Below are positions 9,344 through 20,170 of a stretch of 64,000 nt of DNA, piece by piece. The first letter of the stretch is position 1, and each line of letters starts with the position of its first letter. The notes below the pieces were generated by a model. It did not search any database and was not told where the DNA came from. It saw only the letters and a list, made by a program, of their open reading frames with translations. This DNA is from Ceratothoa steindachneri. Lineage: Eukaryota > Arthropoda > Malacostraca > Isopoda > Cymothoidae. The position numbers and the translations under genes are program-made. The DNA lies in contig OZ018338.1 of the NCBI GenBank assembly GCA_963969495.1, forward strand, positions 48,284,780 to 48,348,779, written 5' to 3'.

Positions 9344-12300
9344 GCCTGGAGGGCATATTCCTTCAATGGAATTGCCTTGGACTCCGGGCCAACTGGGAGA
9401 AGCTGCGGAGGTTCGTCTCGTCCCGTTCCCCGTTAGTTTTTTTTTTTTGCAGGAGACCATGCTAGGCGCATGCCCCCTGCCTGCCCTCCCGGGGTTTAAG
9501 GGTCTTGCGACCCCACCACCGCGGGATGGCCGGGCTGGGGGATGCGCGGTTTACACCCGGCATGATGTCTCCGTTCTTCCTTTCTCTTTAGATACGTCGT
9601 TTCAGGCAGTGGCTGTGCAGCTGCACCTGAATAGGAGGTATACTCTGATTTCTGCGTACATTCCACCGTCAGCTGACTTCGACGCGGGGGACTTCCGCTG
9701 CGTCGTGGCACGGTTTCCGAGGCCATATCTCTTGCTTGGAGATCTGAACGGCAGGCATCCTCTCTGGGGAGATTACTCCATAAATCCCAGGGGACAAGTC
9801 CTTGCCGATCTGATCAAGAGCTTGAGATGGGTGTCCTAAACGTGGATGAGTTTACGCATCACTGTCCGAGAACCGCTTCATTTTCTTGCCTTGACCTATC
9901 TTTGTGCTCTTCGGATGCACAGCCTGATTTTGATTGGGGGGTGGTCGATGACCTCCATGGTAGTGATCACTTTCCCATTCAAATATCATTTTCAGGGCAA
10001 CTGCCGCCTGAGAGCCCACTTCGGTGGTGCTGGGCGCGGGCGCGGTGGTCTGCATTTCAGAAAATGACTGAATTCTCTATCTCAGTCGAGGAGTTTAGGT
10101 CGGTAGATGAGGCCGTTGAGTTCTTCTCCGGCAACCTCATCGCCGTGGGCCTGACTACTATTCCTAGGACGTCTGGACGTTTTGCACGCCGACCACTCCC
10201 ATGGTGGTCGGCCGAGTGTTAGACGGCCCTCAAACAGAAGCGTTATGCCTACATGCGCTATAAGCGCCGCCCGAACGATTTCACTGTCGCTGAATTTCGT
10301 CGGGCTAGGGCTAGGTTCCGGTATATTTCGAAACACGCCCGCCGCTCTTCTTGGCGGGCATACGTGTCTTCACTTAACGGGAAGACCCCTTTAGCTGAGG
10401 TGTGGAAGCGAGTCAAAAGGATTCGGGGCAAGTTCTCGCAAGACCCCCCCTTCTGTTCTCCAGGAGAATGGGACCGCAATCTCGGACCCCGCGTCCGTGG
10501 CGGAATCCTTCGCGACCGCTTTTTCCGCATTCTCTAGCCGTAATGCTGCTCCGTCAGCATTCAATAGTGCTCCGCCAGCATTCAATGCACGTCGTGATGT
10601 CGCGGAAGGCCGCCGGCTGGACTTTACCTCCAGAGGCGGAGAACCCTCCAACGACAAGTTTACTGTGAGTGAGTTGCGCTCCGCTCTCGCTTCGTGCGCG
10701 GACACCGCGTATGGTCCGGACGATGTCCCGTACGCCATGCTTCGACACCTGGGTGAGCGAGGCATGGCCTTTCTGTTAGATTTGTTCAACAGGATCTGGG
10801 TGGAGGGTCTTCTTCCAGATTCCTGGCGAATCGCTACTGTGCTCGCCTTTCGCAAACCGGGGAGAGATCACTCTACTCCGACCGGTTTCCGCCCAATCTC
10901 TCTAACCTCTTGCAAGTGCAAGTTGATGGAGAAATTGGTAAATGTTAGACTAGCATATTTCCTGGACAGCGGAGGCCATCTGTCTTCTGCAGTGCGGCTA
11001 CCGCAAGTTCCACTCCATGTCGGATGCTCTGCTCCGACTGGAAAATGCCGTCTGCGAGGCTTTCCTTCCTAGACAGCACTACGCCACGGTGTTTTTTGAT
11101 CTTGAGAAGGCCTATATGATACCGCATGGCGATAAGGTATCATGGAGACTCTCCACACGATGGGGGTGAGGGGACGCCTCCCAATGTTTATATCTGAATT
11201 TTTGCGAGATCGTCGATTCCGCGTACGGGTGGGGGGAGTCCTCTCCGGCCCAAAGGAGCAGGAAGAGGGTGTCCCGCAGGGAAGTGTCCTCAGTGTTACA
11301 CTCTTTGCCCTCGCTACGCTCTACTTGGACGACCTTTCGATCTCTTTTGGCGCGGCCCAGATGCCAACTCTGGAGCGTCGACTCCAACAGGCATTGAACC
11401 GCGTCTCTCGCTATGCCGAAGCGCACAGGTTTCGGTTTTCTTTGGCCAAGACTAAGGTGGTGCACTTCTGCCGCCATCCACGGCTTCACCCCGACCCAGA
11501 TTTGTTTCTTAATGGGGTGCGCCTGGATGTGGTTGAGTCGCACCGTTTCCTTGGTCTTGTATTCGACCGACGCCTCACCTGGGAGGCTCATATTCGCAGC
11601 CTTAGGGTCTCTTGTACCCGCGCCATGGACATTCTCCGTTCCGTGAAGTTCAGCGCTTGGGGCGCTGATAGGGCTACTGCCTTACTTTTTTATCGATCCT
11701 TTGTTCGCTCGAAGCTCGACTACGGATGCGAGTTTTATGCATCCGCAGCCGAGCGTGTATTGCGGAAGGTGGATTCGATCCACCACACCGGCCTTCGCCT
11801 TGCTACCGGTGCCTTCCGCAATTCCCCCATTGAGAGCCTGTTGGTCGATGCTGGGGAGATGCCACTCGCTCTGCGCCGCGTGCAGTGCATCACTCGCCTG
11901 TACGGTCGAGCCCGGCTCATCCCTCAGTCGCCAATAGCTCTCACTGCTTCCGCAGCTGATCTCGATGGTGCCTATGCCGCCGAGAGACGCCAGTCATACC
12001 CTAAGCCCTTTGGGTTTAGGGCCAGGAAACTCCTTCGAGAGGTAGATATAGCTCTCGGGCCGGTGGCGCCCCTGGTTCTGCCCAGGACGCCACCCTGGAG
12101 GGTACCACATTTGGCTATTTGTCGCCACGCCTCTGCTCCCAAAGCTTGTACTGCGCCGGGAGTATTGCGTTCGACCTTTTTGGAGCACACATCGTGTCAC
12201 GCTGGTACCGTGCCAGTGTATACGGATGGCTCCAAGTCCCAAGAGAGGGTCGGCTTCCACGCCGTATCCCCTCTGTTTGAAGTCAGCGAGGCTCTACCCG

Positions 12301-13040
12301 GCGCTGCGTCTGTCTTCACGGCCGAGCTGGTGGCAATACACCACTCGGTACGGGAGATTACGCGACGTGCCCGGTTGGGAGATCGGATTGTGATCTATAG
12401 CGACTCACAAAGCGCCCTGAGTGCTCTCGGGGCATTGGAATCTCCGCATCCCCTGGTTCGCGAAATCCGTGACGCCACGGTTTTGGCGAGCGCGGCAGAT
12501 GTCGAAATTATCTTCTGCTGGGTTCCTGGACATGTAGGAATTGCGGGGAATGAGCGCGCCAAAGAGTCCGCGAGGACTCTGCGACCGGACCAGCGTTTCG
12601 CTCTTCCTCACACTGACTACATGGCAGGAATACGGGCAGCTCTTCGGACTGCTTGGCAAAGAAGATGGGAGACGGTCGAAGGGAACTTAAAGTTGCGTGC
12701 CATTGTGCCGCGACTGTTCCCTTGGACCTATCCCCCAATGCCGCGGCGGCTTCAGGTTGCTTTCTGTCGTCTCCGAATCGGGCACACTCGTGTGACGCAT
12801 CGCTATTTGATGGAGCGCTCGCCTGCGCCCTATTGCAACGACTGCGTCGTCCCCCAGACTGTTCGGCACATTCTTGTCGAATGTCCCAGTCTGGGTGATC
12901 TTCCCGCACAACACCTGTCCCGGTACCGGGATGGGCGGGGTCGCTACCGCCTGTTCCTTGTACTCGGGATGAGTGCATGTACTTTGACTGGTGGACTTAT
13001 TGACTTTTGGGGGGAGGCAGGCCTTCTCCCTTTCATTTAA
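9341..13040 (+). pseudogene. LINE-A ORF2 (EN-RT-RNase H) of A1, broken
   Basis: ORF2 begins within the end of ORF1 in the -1 frame with no ATG before the endonuclease motif 'QWNC'. Endonuclease motifs GDLN (9739-9750) and SDHFP (about 9961) are present. RT follows with 'GFRPISLTS' and 'FDLEKAY'. The longest open part is 11142-13040. RNase H shows YTDGS, FTAEL, YSDSQSA and WVPGHVGIAGNE, followed by a C-X2-C...HILVECP tail. TAA is at 13038-13040. Defects: frameshifts near 9800-9840, a TAG at about 10219, indels at about 10450 and 10990, a 5-nt-scale rearrangement at 11110, and an in-frame 42-nt deletion removing the residues before the catalytic box, which reads YLDD rather than YVDD. Confidence 0.88.
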
Positions 13041-13127
13041 CCCGGTTTAATTGTTGTTGTTGTTTTTGTTATTGCTTTGTTATTGTTATTTCTTTTTATT
13101 GTTGTTTCCTGTTCAAATTTTTAAAGT

Positions 13128-13182
13128 AGCCTAGAACTAGGCTGTTTGTTTACGGCAACTTATGCCTAAGTCGGCAGTCGCC
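13128..13182 (+). promoter_or_regulatory. 3' tandem hairpins of LINE-A (A1)
   Basis: Hairpin 1 is AGCCTAGAACTAGGCT (13128-13143). Hairpin 2 spans 13154-13182: family form GGCGAC, bulge, TGCC, six-base loop, GGCA, GTCGCC. In A1 the left arm reads GGCAAC. The same pair precedes poly(A) in A2, A4, A8 and the 23850 insert. Terminal stem-loops of this kind are known in several LINEs to be bound by the element's own RT when reverse transcription starts. That role is inferred here. Confidence 0.65.
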
Positions 13183-13217
13183 AGATAGCCCCTTAATTAA
13201 AAAAAAAAAAAAAAAAA

Positions 13218-13230
13218 TTCCCCAAACCTC
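13218..13230 (+). repeat. target-site duplication, right copy, of A1
   Basis: 'ttccccaaacctc' follows the poly(A) run and matches 6383-6396. Confidence 0.85.
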
Positions 13231-13621
13231 TTCCGGAAATGTGTAGCTCCGAAATGAGTGGAGTGTGTCGCGAATCCCATTCGGGTATTCCGGGTGTTGA
13301 TGCACTCTGAGCACTTTTTGTGGTAAAGTTGTGTGTGTGGAGGGGGAGGGGGTGTTCTCTGAATATCTACTCCATTCATTTGCTCTAACCAGAACGTAAG
13401 AATGTGTGCCTACTTTAGTACCCTATTGTCTAGAAGTTGGTCTCTAGTCTGGACTTAATTTCCTCGGGGAGGTGACAGCTGTCGCAGTCCAAGGTGAGAA
13501 AAGTCGCGAAGAAAACTGCGATCGAATCCCCCTCCCATGCATAGGCTCCACTCAAGAGTTCCGATAAGATAATTCCCTCAAGTGTCCCCATTTACACTCG
13601 AGTGAACTCCCTTATTTTCAG
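13231..13621 (+). other. EFR3 intron 2, 3' part
   Basis: Unique-looking intron sequence that ends in the acceptor 'ttattttcag'. No gene or repeat is seen. Confidence 0.6.
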
Positions 13622-13753
13622 GTCCACCGAAGCCCCCCATTTGCTGCCCGAATTGTTGCCTCACTACGGCTCTCCGACTCCCGCAATTGACGATCTGAAT
13701 CCTGACCTCCTTTTCGATAACGAAACTGTGTTGAACATCGTTAAGGATTCCAA
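13622..13753 (+). CDS. EFR3: EFR3 homologue, internal exon
   Basis: The acceptor is 'ttattttcag' and the donor 'ttccaa|gtaagg'. The first base completes the Arg codon of the preceding exon, and the last two bases (AA) join the first base of the next exon to give Asn. It encodes 43 residues starting S-T-E-A-P-H-L-L-P-E-L-L, matching 'TMEAPYFLPEHIF' of EFR3A, and ending 'LNIVKDS', which corresponds to the 'LTNKIAES' region. All phases fit. Confidence 0.85.
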
Positions 13754-14237
13754 GTAAGGATGCTGAGGATTGTTATGTGCATTAGATTTTGCTGTAAAAG
13801 ATTTGCGGTGGGGGTTGTTTGCGAGGGCAACCGCGTAGATAAATAGAAACATCGCTTCGACTTTACTCGGTGTTAAGCCACATTGTGTGTGGTTCGGCGT
13901 CGGATAGAATCCAAATACGGGTCATTTCTTATTAAAATCTAAATTCTCTCATTGTAAAATGAGGCAAATATAATGTCCAATTGACCTAACGAATACCCAC
14001 CGGTTGAAGTAATGGCATGTTTTGATAATTCTTTAGAGAACTTGTGGAAGAAACCTTTAAGGGAAAGGGTGGTAGTTAGCTTGCCTTCAAGAAGACAGTC
14101 TCTCCTCCATCCCCGAACCCCTCCCTTCTCAATGCATTCTGACCCATTGGAAACATGATCTCGTTATAGTCCGCGACAGGGTTCAGCGCTTTCTTGATCC
14201 CTATTATCGCCCTAAGTAGTCTCTTTTAGCTACACGG
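13754..14237 (+). other. EFR3 intron 3, start
   Basis: Opens with GTAAGG. AT-rich, with no recognised feature up to the LINE-A fragment at 14238. Confidence 0.5.
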
Positions 14238-14590
14238 GCACTACACCGCTCTGTACTAGAGGTATTGCGTCGTGCCCGGTTCGAAGACCGGATCGTGATC
14301 TATAGCGACTCACAGAGCGCCCTGAATGCTTTCGCGGCATTGGAATCTCCGAACCCCCTGGATCTTTGACATGCAGTGAATTGTTAGGATTGAGCACGCC
14401 AAAGAGTCCGTGAGAACTGGGCGACCAGATCAGCGTTTTACTTTTCCTCACACTGATTACATTGCAGGAATCAGGTCAGTCAGTCCTCCGGCTGTCTGGT
14501 AAAGAGAATGGGAGACGGCCGAGGGGAACTTAAAGTTGCCTGCCATTGCGCCGCGACTGTTCCCGTGGACGTACCCTCAAATGTCGCGGT
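14238..14590 (+). mobile_element. LINE-A fragment A11 (RNase H region)
   Basis: Sense-strand remnant of the ORF2 RNase H region. It contains 'atcgtgatctatagcgactcacagagcgcc' in pieces recognisable as the YSDSQSA motif, the 'gccaaagagtccg' stretch and 'aacttaaagttgc'. An internal deletion removes part of the WVPGHVG region. There is no poly(A) or target duplication. Confidence 0.75.
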
Positions 14591-15484
14591 GAAGGGGGCT
14601 TCCCCCATCGCCGGATCGTGCCTTCTGCTTCTTCCTTCTGTCTTTTTGTTGTTTTTGTTTTGTTTTTAATCCTTGGAAAAACACTACTTCGGAGTGAAGG
14701 AGGTAACAGCGACCCCATATCACACGAATTCCCTCAAAATCTTGAGCTTTTAGTTGGAGTTCTTTCACTCCCTCCTCGCAACTCTAAAGCAATATCAATT
14801 AATTCTAGTTTATTTATTTCTTCAATATGATTGAACTACTTAAGTTTTAACGATGTGATCGACATTATGTCCATCTCTTAAAATTTAAAAAACATACTAA
14901 TTTATCTATTTCTAAGTTCTTTCATTAAATCATTTCAATTTTAGGTAATTATTCCATTATATTTTATCAATTGAAAAGAATTTGCGTAATGCCAAAATAA
15001 GTTGTAGGTTTGGATAGTTTCTTTGTGTCAACAAATGACATTAGTCTGAAAATCAAAGTATTTGTGTATGTTCTTTATTTAAATATGACCTTTTTGTGCA
15101 AATGCATTTTGCAAAATAAAAAGTAATGATTTGTCTATTTTTGTGATATTCCCTACTACATTCTGTTAGTAGAATATTCAAATTCTAGCAAACTTCCATC
15201 TTGTGAATTGATATTCATTTGTCTTTTGTACTCAAGAAAGTCTTCTACTTTTAAGAGTACCCTTATCACATTTGTCAAAATGACTTGAGAATGTGAGACT
15301 CATTCACTAGAGCTTATAATATAAACTTAATTCCATGGATGACAAAAGCCACAAGAGCCTATCAGAGGTCATCCGACTCAACACACACCCCATAAAGTTC
15401 ATGTACAAGATTGTGTCTGAACTGATCGTAAAAGCATCACCATCATGGCTTGTCAAAAGCTAAATCATGCAGCTACTATTTAAA
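14591..15484 (+). other. AT-rich part of EFR3 intron 3
   Basis: Very AT-rich sequence without coding signal or recognised repeat. A T-rich run (14640-14670) might be an eroded LINE-A 3' UTR, but the terminal hairpins are absent. Confidence 0.5.
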
Positions 15485-16760
15485 AAGGAATCAAAAAACT
15501 AAATCATGCAATACACATTCCAATAATATAATATATACATAAATTGATATTACAATGTAATTTACCCCATTGCAACATTCTAAACCATTATAAGCAACCC
15601 CACCTATATACTCAGCTAACCTGCACTTGAAAACATTTACGTTTGGACTGCTTATTGTCTCATGTGGTAAACCATGCCAGTAATCTACCACTCTGTTGCT
15701 GAAATACTTTCTTACATACAACCTACACCTTTGTTTTTTTTTTAATTTTTAAGTGGTGGCCCCAATTCAAAGAAATTGCTAAAATCCAACTTATTTACCC
15801 CAGAATTTTTTTTAAAAGTTCAATCGTATCCCCTCTCACACACCTTTCAAATAAAAACATATTTAGCACCCTCAACCTATCTACATATTAAAGGTTGCCT
15901 TCCTTTGCACTGGCTCTAAACAGGTTGATATCATGCCATGCTTGTATACAGTACTTTAAATGTGGCCTTACATATGACTCTTATGATATGAGTTATATAG
16001 TTTAAGGTTAACCTCTTCACTTTTATTACTAACATTGCTCTTAATGAAGCCCAACACTATTTGCTCTATTTTCTACCTCAATACACTGCTTAGGAAACCT
16101 CGTTGACTTATCTACTACTACTAAGTCCTCATCCTCTACTTCATTCTGTCAATGGTCATTCATTTCATAGCTAATTTCTCTATTACCCCTTCTCATGTTA
16201 ATAACTTTTTTATAGTTAAAATTCATCTGCCACTTTTGCACCCAACCTAATAACTCATCACTCTGAACTTTAAGTTAGCCTCAATTTCGTTTATTACAGC
16301 TACCAATTTTGTACCATCATAAAAAATTGACACTTTGCTATTTACAGCCTCCCCAAGATCATTTATATAAACTAGGAATAATAATGGGCCTAGAACTGCT
16401 CCCTGAGTACGCCACTGATAACGTCCCTGCACTGTGACCTCACCCCATTCAGCACAACTCTCTGTTTCCTGTCTTTCAGCCATTCAGTTATCCAATTCAA
16501 AACTACCACATATCCCATACATTTTTAATTTGTGAACTAGTCTCCTATGTGGAACTTTATCAAAAGCTTTGCTAAAATCTAAGTAAATTACATCAACTTT
16601 CTTTCCCTTATCTAATTGTTTAGTTACATAATCCATAAATTCCATTAAGTTTGTTAAACATGATCTACCGCTTCTAAATCCCTGCTGAGCATTTTTTATT
16701 GAACTATCTCTGTCTAGATTCTCAGAAATACCCTTCTTAGCTTTCTTAAAAATGGCACTA
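15485..16760 (-). mobile_element. CR1/Rex1-like LINE reverse transcriptase relic, antisense
   Basis: Read on the minus strand, RT motifs appear in order: 'QGFRSGRSCLTNL' (about 16690), 'DVIYLDFSKAFDKVPH' (about 16600), 'GAVLGPLLFLVYINDL' (about 16400), the catalytic box degraded to F-Y-D-G-T-K-L, then 'VRPHLKYC' (about 15970) and the C-terminal 'RKYFSNRVVDYWHGLP' (about 15700). Several stops and frameshifts interrupt it. The motif order fits CR1/Rex1/Daphne-type elements. The 5' part is missing, as usual for truncated LINE copies. It is opposite to EFR3 and to LINE-A. Confidence 0.75.
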
Positions 16761-17149
16761 CATTCATCCCTGGATATGGGTTGTGTTTCACATACCTCCC
16801 TCTTGGTTCTGGTTGGGCTGGTGGTTTATAACATGACTGTTTCTTTCCACCCTTGTCTCTTTCTACTGCCTGCTTCTTTCTTTTCCTTATCTATCCTTTT
16901 ACACACCCAAAAGGTGATGTCAGGTACATCATGAGCAAACTTGCTGCAGCTGACATCTGGAGGATTGGTTAGTCACCCGAACTGGCTCATCTACACTAAG
17001 CATTTGCAAGTTGGCGTTATTTTTGATTTCCACTACACGCTTCACATAGTAATTCCAGCATTCAGAATTTTGCTGGTGCTTTCCAGTTTTGGCACAGCCA
17101 TGCACACTCCCTTATTACCTCCCCTCTACCTTCAAGCATTCTCACTTAC
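16761..17149 (+). other. intron sequence, no confident feature
   Basis: Short open frames are present, without family resemblance. The right part may belong to the relic at 17150. Confidence 0.4.
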
Positions 17150-17430
17150 TCGACATCGAATACACACAGTCATCCTGTCCCAACTAAGGTCAGGCCACTC
17201 TCTATTAATCCAACAGTACAAACTATAAACTTCACCCGATCACCAAGACGCGCCAGATACAACCAACACCTACTGACAACACCTTCTTGCCTGCCCGAAC
17301 CTCAGACATGCACGCAACGCGCAATACATCTCCCACCTCGACGACCTATGGAGTGTAGACCCATTCTGAGGATGCAGTGACCTTACTAGGTGGCCGCCCC
17401 CCTCGCAGAAGAGATGTCGGGGGCTGGCAC
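17150..17430 (+). mobile_element. possible LINE ORF2 C-terminus relic
   Basis: The plus-strand translation contains 'LSQLRSGHSLLIQQY', 'HLLACPNLRHAR' and 'LDDLWSVDPF' in shifting frames. These resemble the tail that follows RNase H in many arthropod LINEs (QLRTGH..., HLLL.CP, LW..P). It is short and degenerate, so the assignment is weak. Confidence 0.35.
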
Positions 17431-18869
17431 TTAAGGTCGATTCTCTCTTTTCATCTCTTTCATCTATGCATGAGCCACTTCAACGTTACACAGTGCAATC
17501 ATAAGATCAGATAGTCCCATACTCATAACTACTACTCCTTTGCCCAACCCATGTCTATTTATGCACATCCTTGTCCTGAAAGAATGTTTTCTACACCCAA
17601 GTTTCTTTCAGCACAGAACCCTACCACCCTCCTTCCATTTTCATTTCTCAACTAGTGGAGGAAATTCTCCAGTTATTACTTTCTTATTCTGTCATCTTTT
17701 CTTCCATTCATATCTTTCAACACCATCAACTGTTAGCCATTTCAAATTCCAGCTAATACTCATCTAAAGTCATTCCAGAACCTCTTTTTTTCAGCTTTTA
17801 TTCTATCATTACAGTATCCACTCTCTACATACAATCACACTGGATTACACACATCCAAATCTCAACTTTACAGACACAATTCTCGATATTGCATATTCAT
17901 ACCCAATCCTTGCATAATGCAACTCCTCACTAAAAAGCACTGCCACACTCTTTACTCCTACCACCCTGATTCCACTCCATTCCACACAAGCTCTTCTTTC
18001 CCTTTCATGTTTGTCTCACATAAAGCAAGTATAAGCAATTTTACTGTTTTAAAGATATTGATTACCACCCCATTCTTTCTCACTTTGTTCACACATTGGC
18101 ACAAGTTAATCAGCTTGCTTGTACAGGGTCCCCACCACCCCTGCTCATTACCGATTTTGAATATTTCTCTCTCATGGTAGAAAGTACCTTTGGGAGGGCA
18201 GCTTCATAGGCCAATGACCCTTATCCAGGATTTGTCACATTTTATTATACACCTTGGAGAATGGTGTAGGTATTCTTCCTGTCTCATATCCTGGCATCAT
18301 TCCAGCTATAGTCACCTTTTACGCCATGCATGAGGGAAGGTATGGGTATTCTCCCTGCCCCCATACATGCAGCAATTCCCTATTTTAAAAATTTATTGTT
18401 AAAAAAAATCAACTTTTAAATAGTTTTGAAAAACCACCGTAAATAATATGGATCTTGTAAAGATGAGGCGTCCCAATCTTTTTTGTCCCTAATCTAACTT
18501 AGTCTATTCTAGATTAGGTTAGGTTATATTAGAGTTGAAAAAACCTTGGGATACTTCATCCCTACAAGATGTAATAATATTTATTCTGTGTATTTTTTCA
18601 CCTTTCCTCATTCTGACATTCACAGAATTACGAACCTGCAAATACTCTAAAATCTCCTCAAGGCTATAGTTGAATGCATAAGGTAAAGTTGGAGGTGATG
18701 AAAAGTTAAAAGGGTTATAATATATGCAAAAAGAATTAATTTAACTCTTGTTTCTATGTTATATTTTAAAGTAATATTTATCAATACTATTTTTAAACAT
18801 ATTGACTGTAGTGCTTTCAATGGCATTCCGAGGAAAGGTAAAGTTTGCTAGTTTTAGTCCTCCTATCAA
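17431..18869 (+). other. EFR3 intron 3, AT-rich, no confident feature
   Basis: Long AT-rich stretch without a supported gene. Open frames at 17540-18180 are rich in Phe, Leu, Ser and Thr, as expected from pyrimidine-rich intron DNA, and show no known domain. Confidence 0.5.
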
Positions 18870-19053
18870 GCTATGTAGCTTCTCAAGTGGCAATCAGCCA
18901 GGGCAAGCCCCAACTCCCCACCGTGATGCCCAGGCACGCTGGTAACCTCCCTTAGTAAATAGTGTCAGTTTAAAAAGAATCCAGACAGAGATTCGAACTG
19001 CCGACCCAGTGATTGCCGGACAAGCGCGCTAACCACTATACTAGCCAGGAGGC
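18870..19053 (-). mobile_element. tRNA-Asp-like SINE
   Basis: On the minus strand, the head (19049 down to 18981) starts CCTGGCTAGTATAGTGG with the A box TAGTATAGTGGTTAGCGC and the B box GGCAGTTCGAATCTC. The A-box region and the TGTC around the anticodon resemble tRNA-Asp(GTC), but the acceptor and T stems pair poorly, so it is not a working tRNA. A non-tRNA body of about 110 bp follows at lower coordinates. The 3' edge is approximate. Such pol III-driven SINEs rely on a partner LINE. Which one cannot be told here. Confidence 0.6.
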
Positions 19054-19332
19054 TATTCCACATTTGTGTTAGAAAATTTTATAAGAAAAGAAATTCTATG
19101 TTATTGCAGTGCTAAATCTTTTGCTTACCAGCTTTTAACTGTTATTTCTAGTCGGCATTCAGTTATCTAGTACAAATATTGTTATAGTTTGTATTCATGA
19201 CCCCATTTAGTATACTTCTATAACTTGGCTCTGTAGATACCGATCTTCCAGTGAGAGTAGATCATGATGCCTCAGTCTAAGTTCAGGAATTAATTTCATT
19301 GTTGGGCACATTCCAATATTGAAATGTCCTTT

Positions 19333-19337
<5 letters not shown>

Positions 19338-19386
<49 letters not shown>
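19338..19386. repeat. (AT)n microsatellite
   Basis: About 24 uninterrupted TA/AT units lie within the C-terminal part of the antisense RT relic. Confidence 0.95.
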
Positions 19387-19387
<1 letters not shown>

Positions 19388-19639
19388 TTACCAGAAATGT
19401 ATTGCACACTACAAATTAGTTCTTACAAACATTTTATATAAGGAAAGGATAATCTTTTGATTTAGTTTCAAAATATCTAATTATGTAGCCTAGTTTCAGT
19501 ACATTGTTTTGGAATTTTAGATCACTCAAGATTGACACTTAATCCTTTTCTATACAGTAATATTTCATGTTGTAATATTTTCATAGATCATTATGACCTA
19601 CATATATGCATTACCTTACACTTTTCCATGTTGAATTGC

Positions 19640-19687
19640 TTGATTAGTCAACTGGTCGGTTAGAAAACCGACCAGTTGACTAATCAA
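19640..19687. repeat. perfect 22-bp inverted repeat with 4-base loop
   Basis: Arm 19640-19661 and arm 19666-19687 are exact reverse complements, with loop AGAA. The right arm, read on the minus strand, is the RT-coding stretch for roughly V-D-W-S-T-G. The left arm is its inverted copy, placed where a few residues before 'FNMEKCKV' should be. Confidence 0.9.
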
Positions 19688-20170
19688 CAAACTTATTAAG
19701 CAAGTTTTTGCAATCACTATGGTATTTTACCCTAGTACTTAGTTTCGCATCATCCTAAAATTTTTAAAAGTTGCTTAAGTCAAGATCATTTATACAAATA
19801 TATTAAAAATCCAGGGTCTGAGTACAGATCCATGAAAAACTACTTCCTATAAAACTAAGACTGCCTATGGCTTTCCTTCCAATCTTTACTCCATTTTAAT
19901 ATGCTGCTTCCTATTCTGTGCACTTTTTGCTTTACCAAGAGTCTTTTAGGTGTAATAGTATCAAAAGCCTTTTTAAAGTCGTTTTATCCAGGTCAAATGT
20001 TTATCACTGTGAAAATCAAACAAATTTCATAAGCATGCAGATGTGTTATGAAAGCTCTGCTCTTATTCATTAATTTATTGGCCTCTAGATTTATAGATTT
20101 TTCATTAAAATATATTACATTTTGTATTGTAAGTAAATTAATTGTATCTTCCATGATTAAACATTTGCTT

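Larger units (their letters stand above)
6397..13217 (+). mobile_element. LINE-A copy A1, full-length I-clade-like retrotransposon
   Basis: A 6.8-kb non-LTR element in EFR3 intron 2, in the same orientation as the gene. Order: leader 6397-6925 with a uORF and two hairpins, ORF1 6926-9343, ORF2 9341-13040, 3' UTR 13041-13198 with two hairpins, and poly(A) 13199-13217. It is bounded by 13-14-bp target duplications. ORF2 carries an APE-type endonuclease, RT and RNase H, and ORF1 carries CCHC knuckles, which together fit the I group of LINEs better than Jockey, which lacks RNase H. Several frameshifts and a 42-nt deletion at the RT active site mean it cannot make intact proteins. Confidence 0.92.
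19195..20170 (-). mobile_element. second CR1/Rex1-like RT relic, antisense
   Basis: On the minus strand, 'DFKKAFDTITPKRLL' and 'RIGSSILKWSKDW' (about 19980-19860), a degraded GSVLGP...INDLD region (about 19830-19790), 'DDAKLSTRV' (about 19750), 'FNMEKCKV' (about 19625) and 'LRLRHHDLLSLEDRYLQSQVIEVY' (in segments, about 19270) give the RT order. It is interrupted by stops, by a 48-nt perfect hairpin (19640-19687) and by an AT microsatellite (19338-19386). Confidence 0.65.

Noticed and set aside
18495..18535. 'ttaggttaggtt' resembling the arthropod telomere repeat TTAGG
   Set aside because: Only two units, within AT-rich intron. It is no telomeric array.
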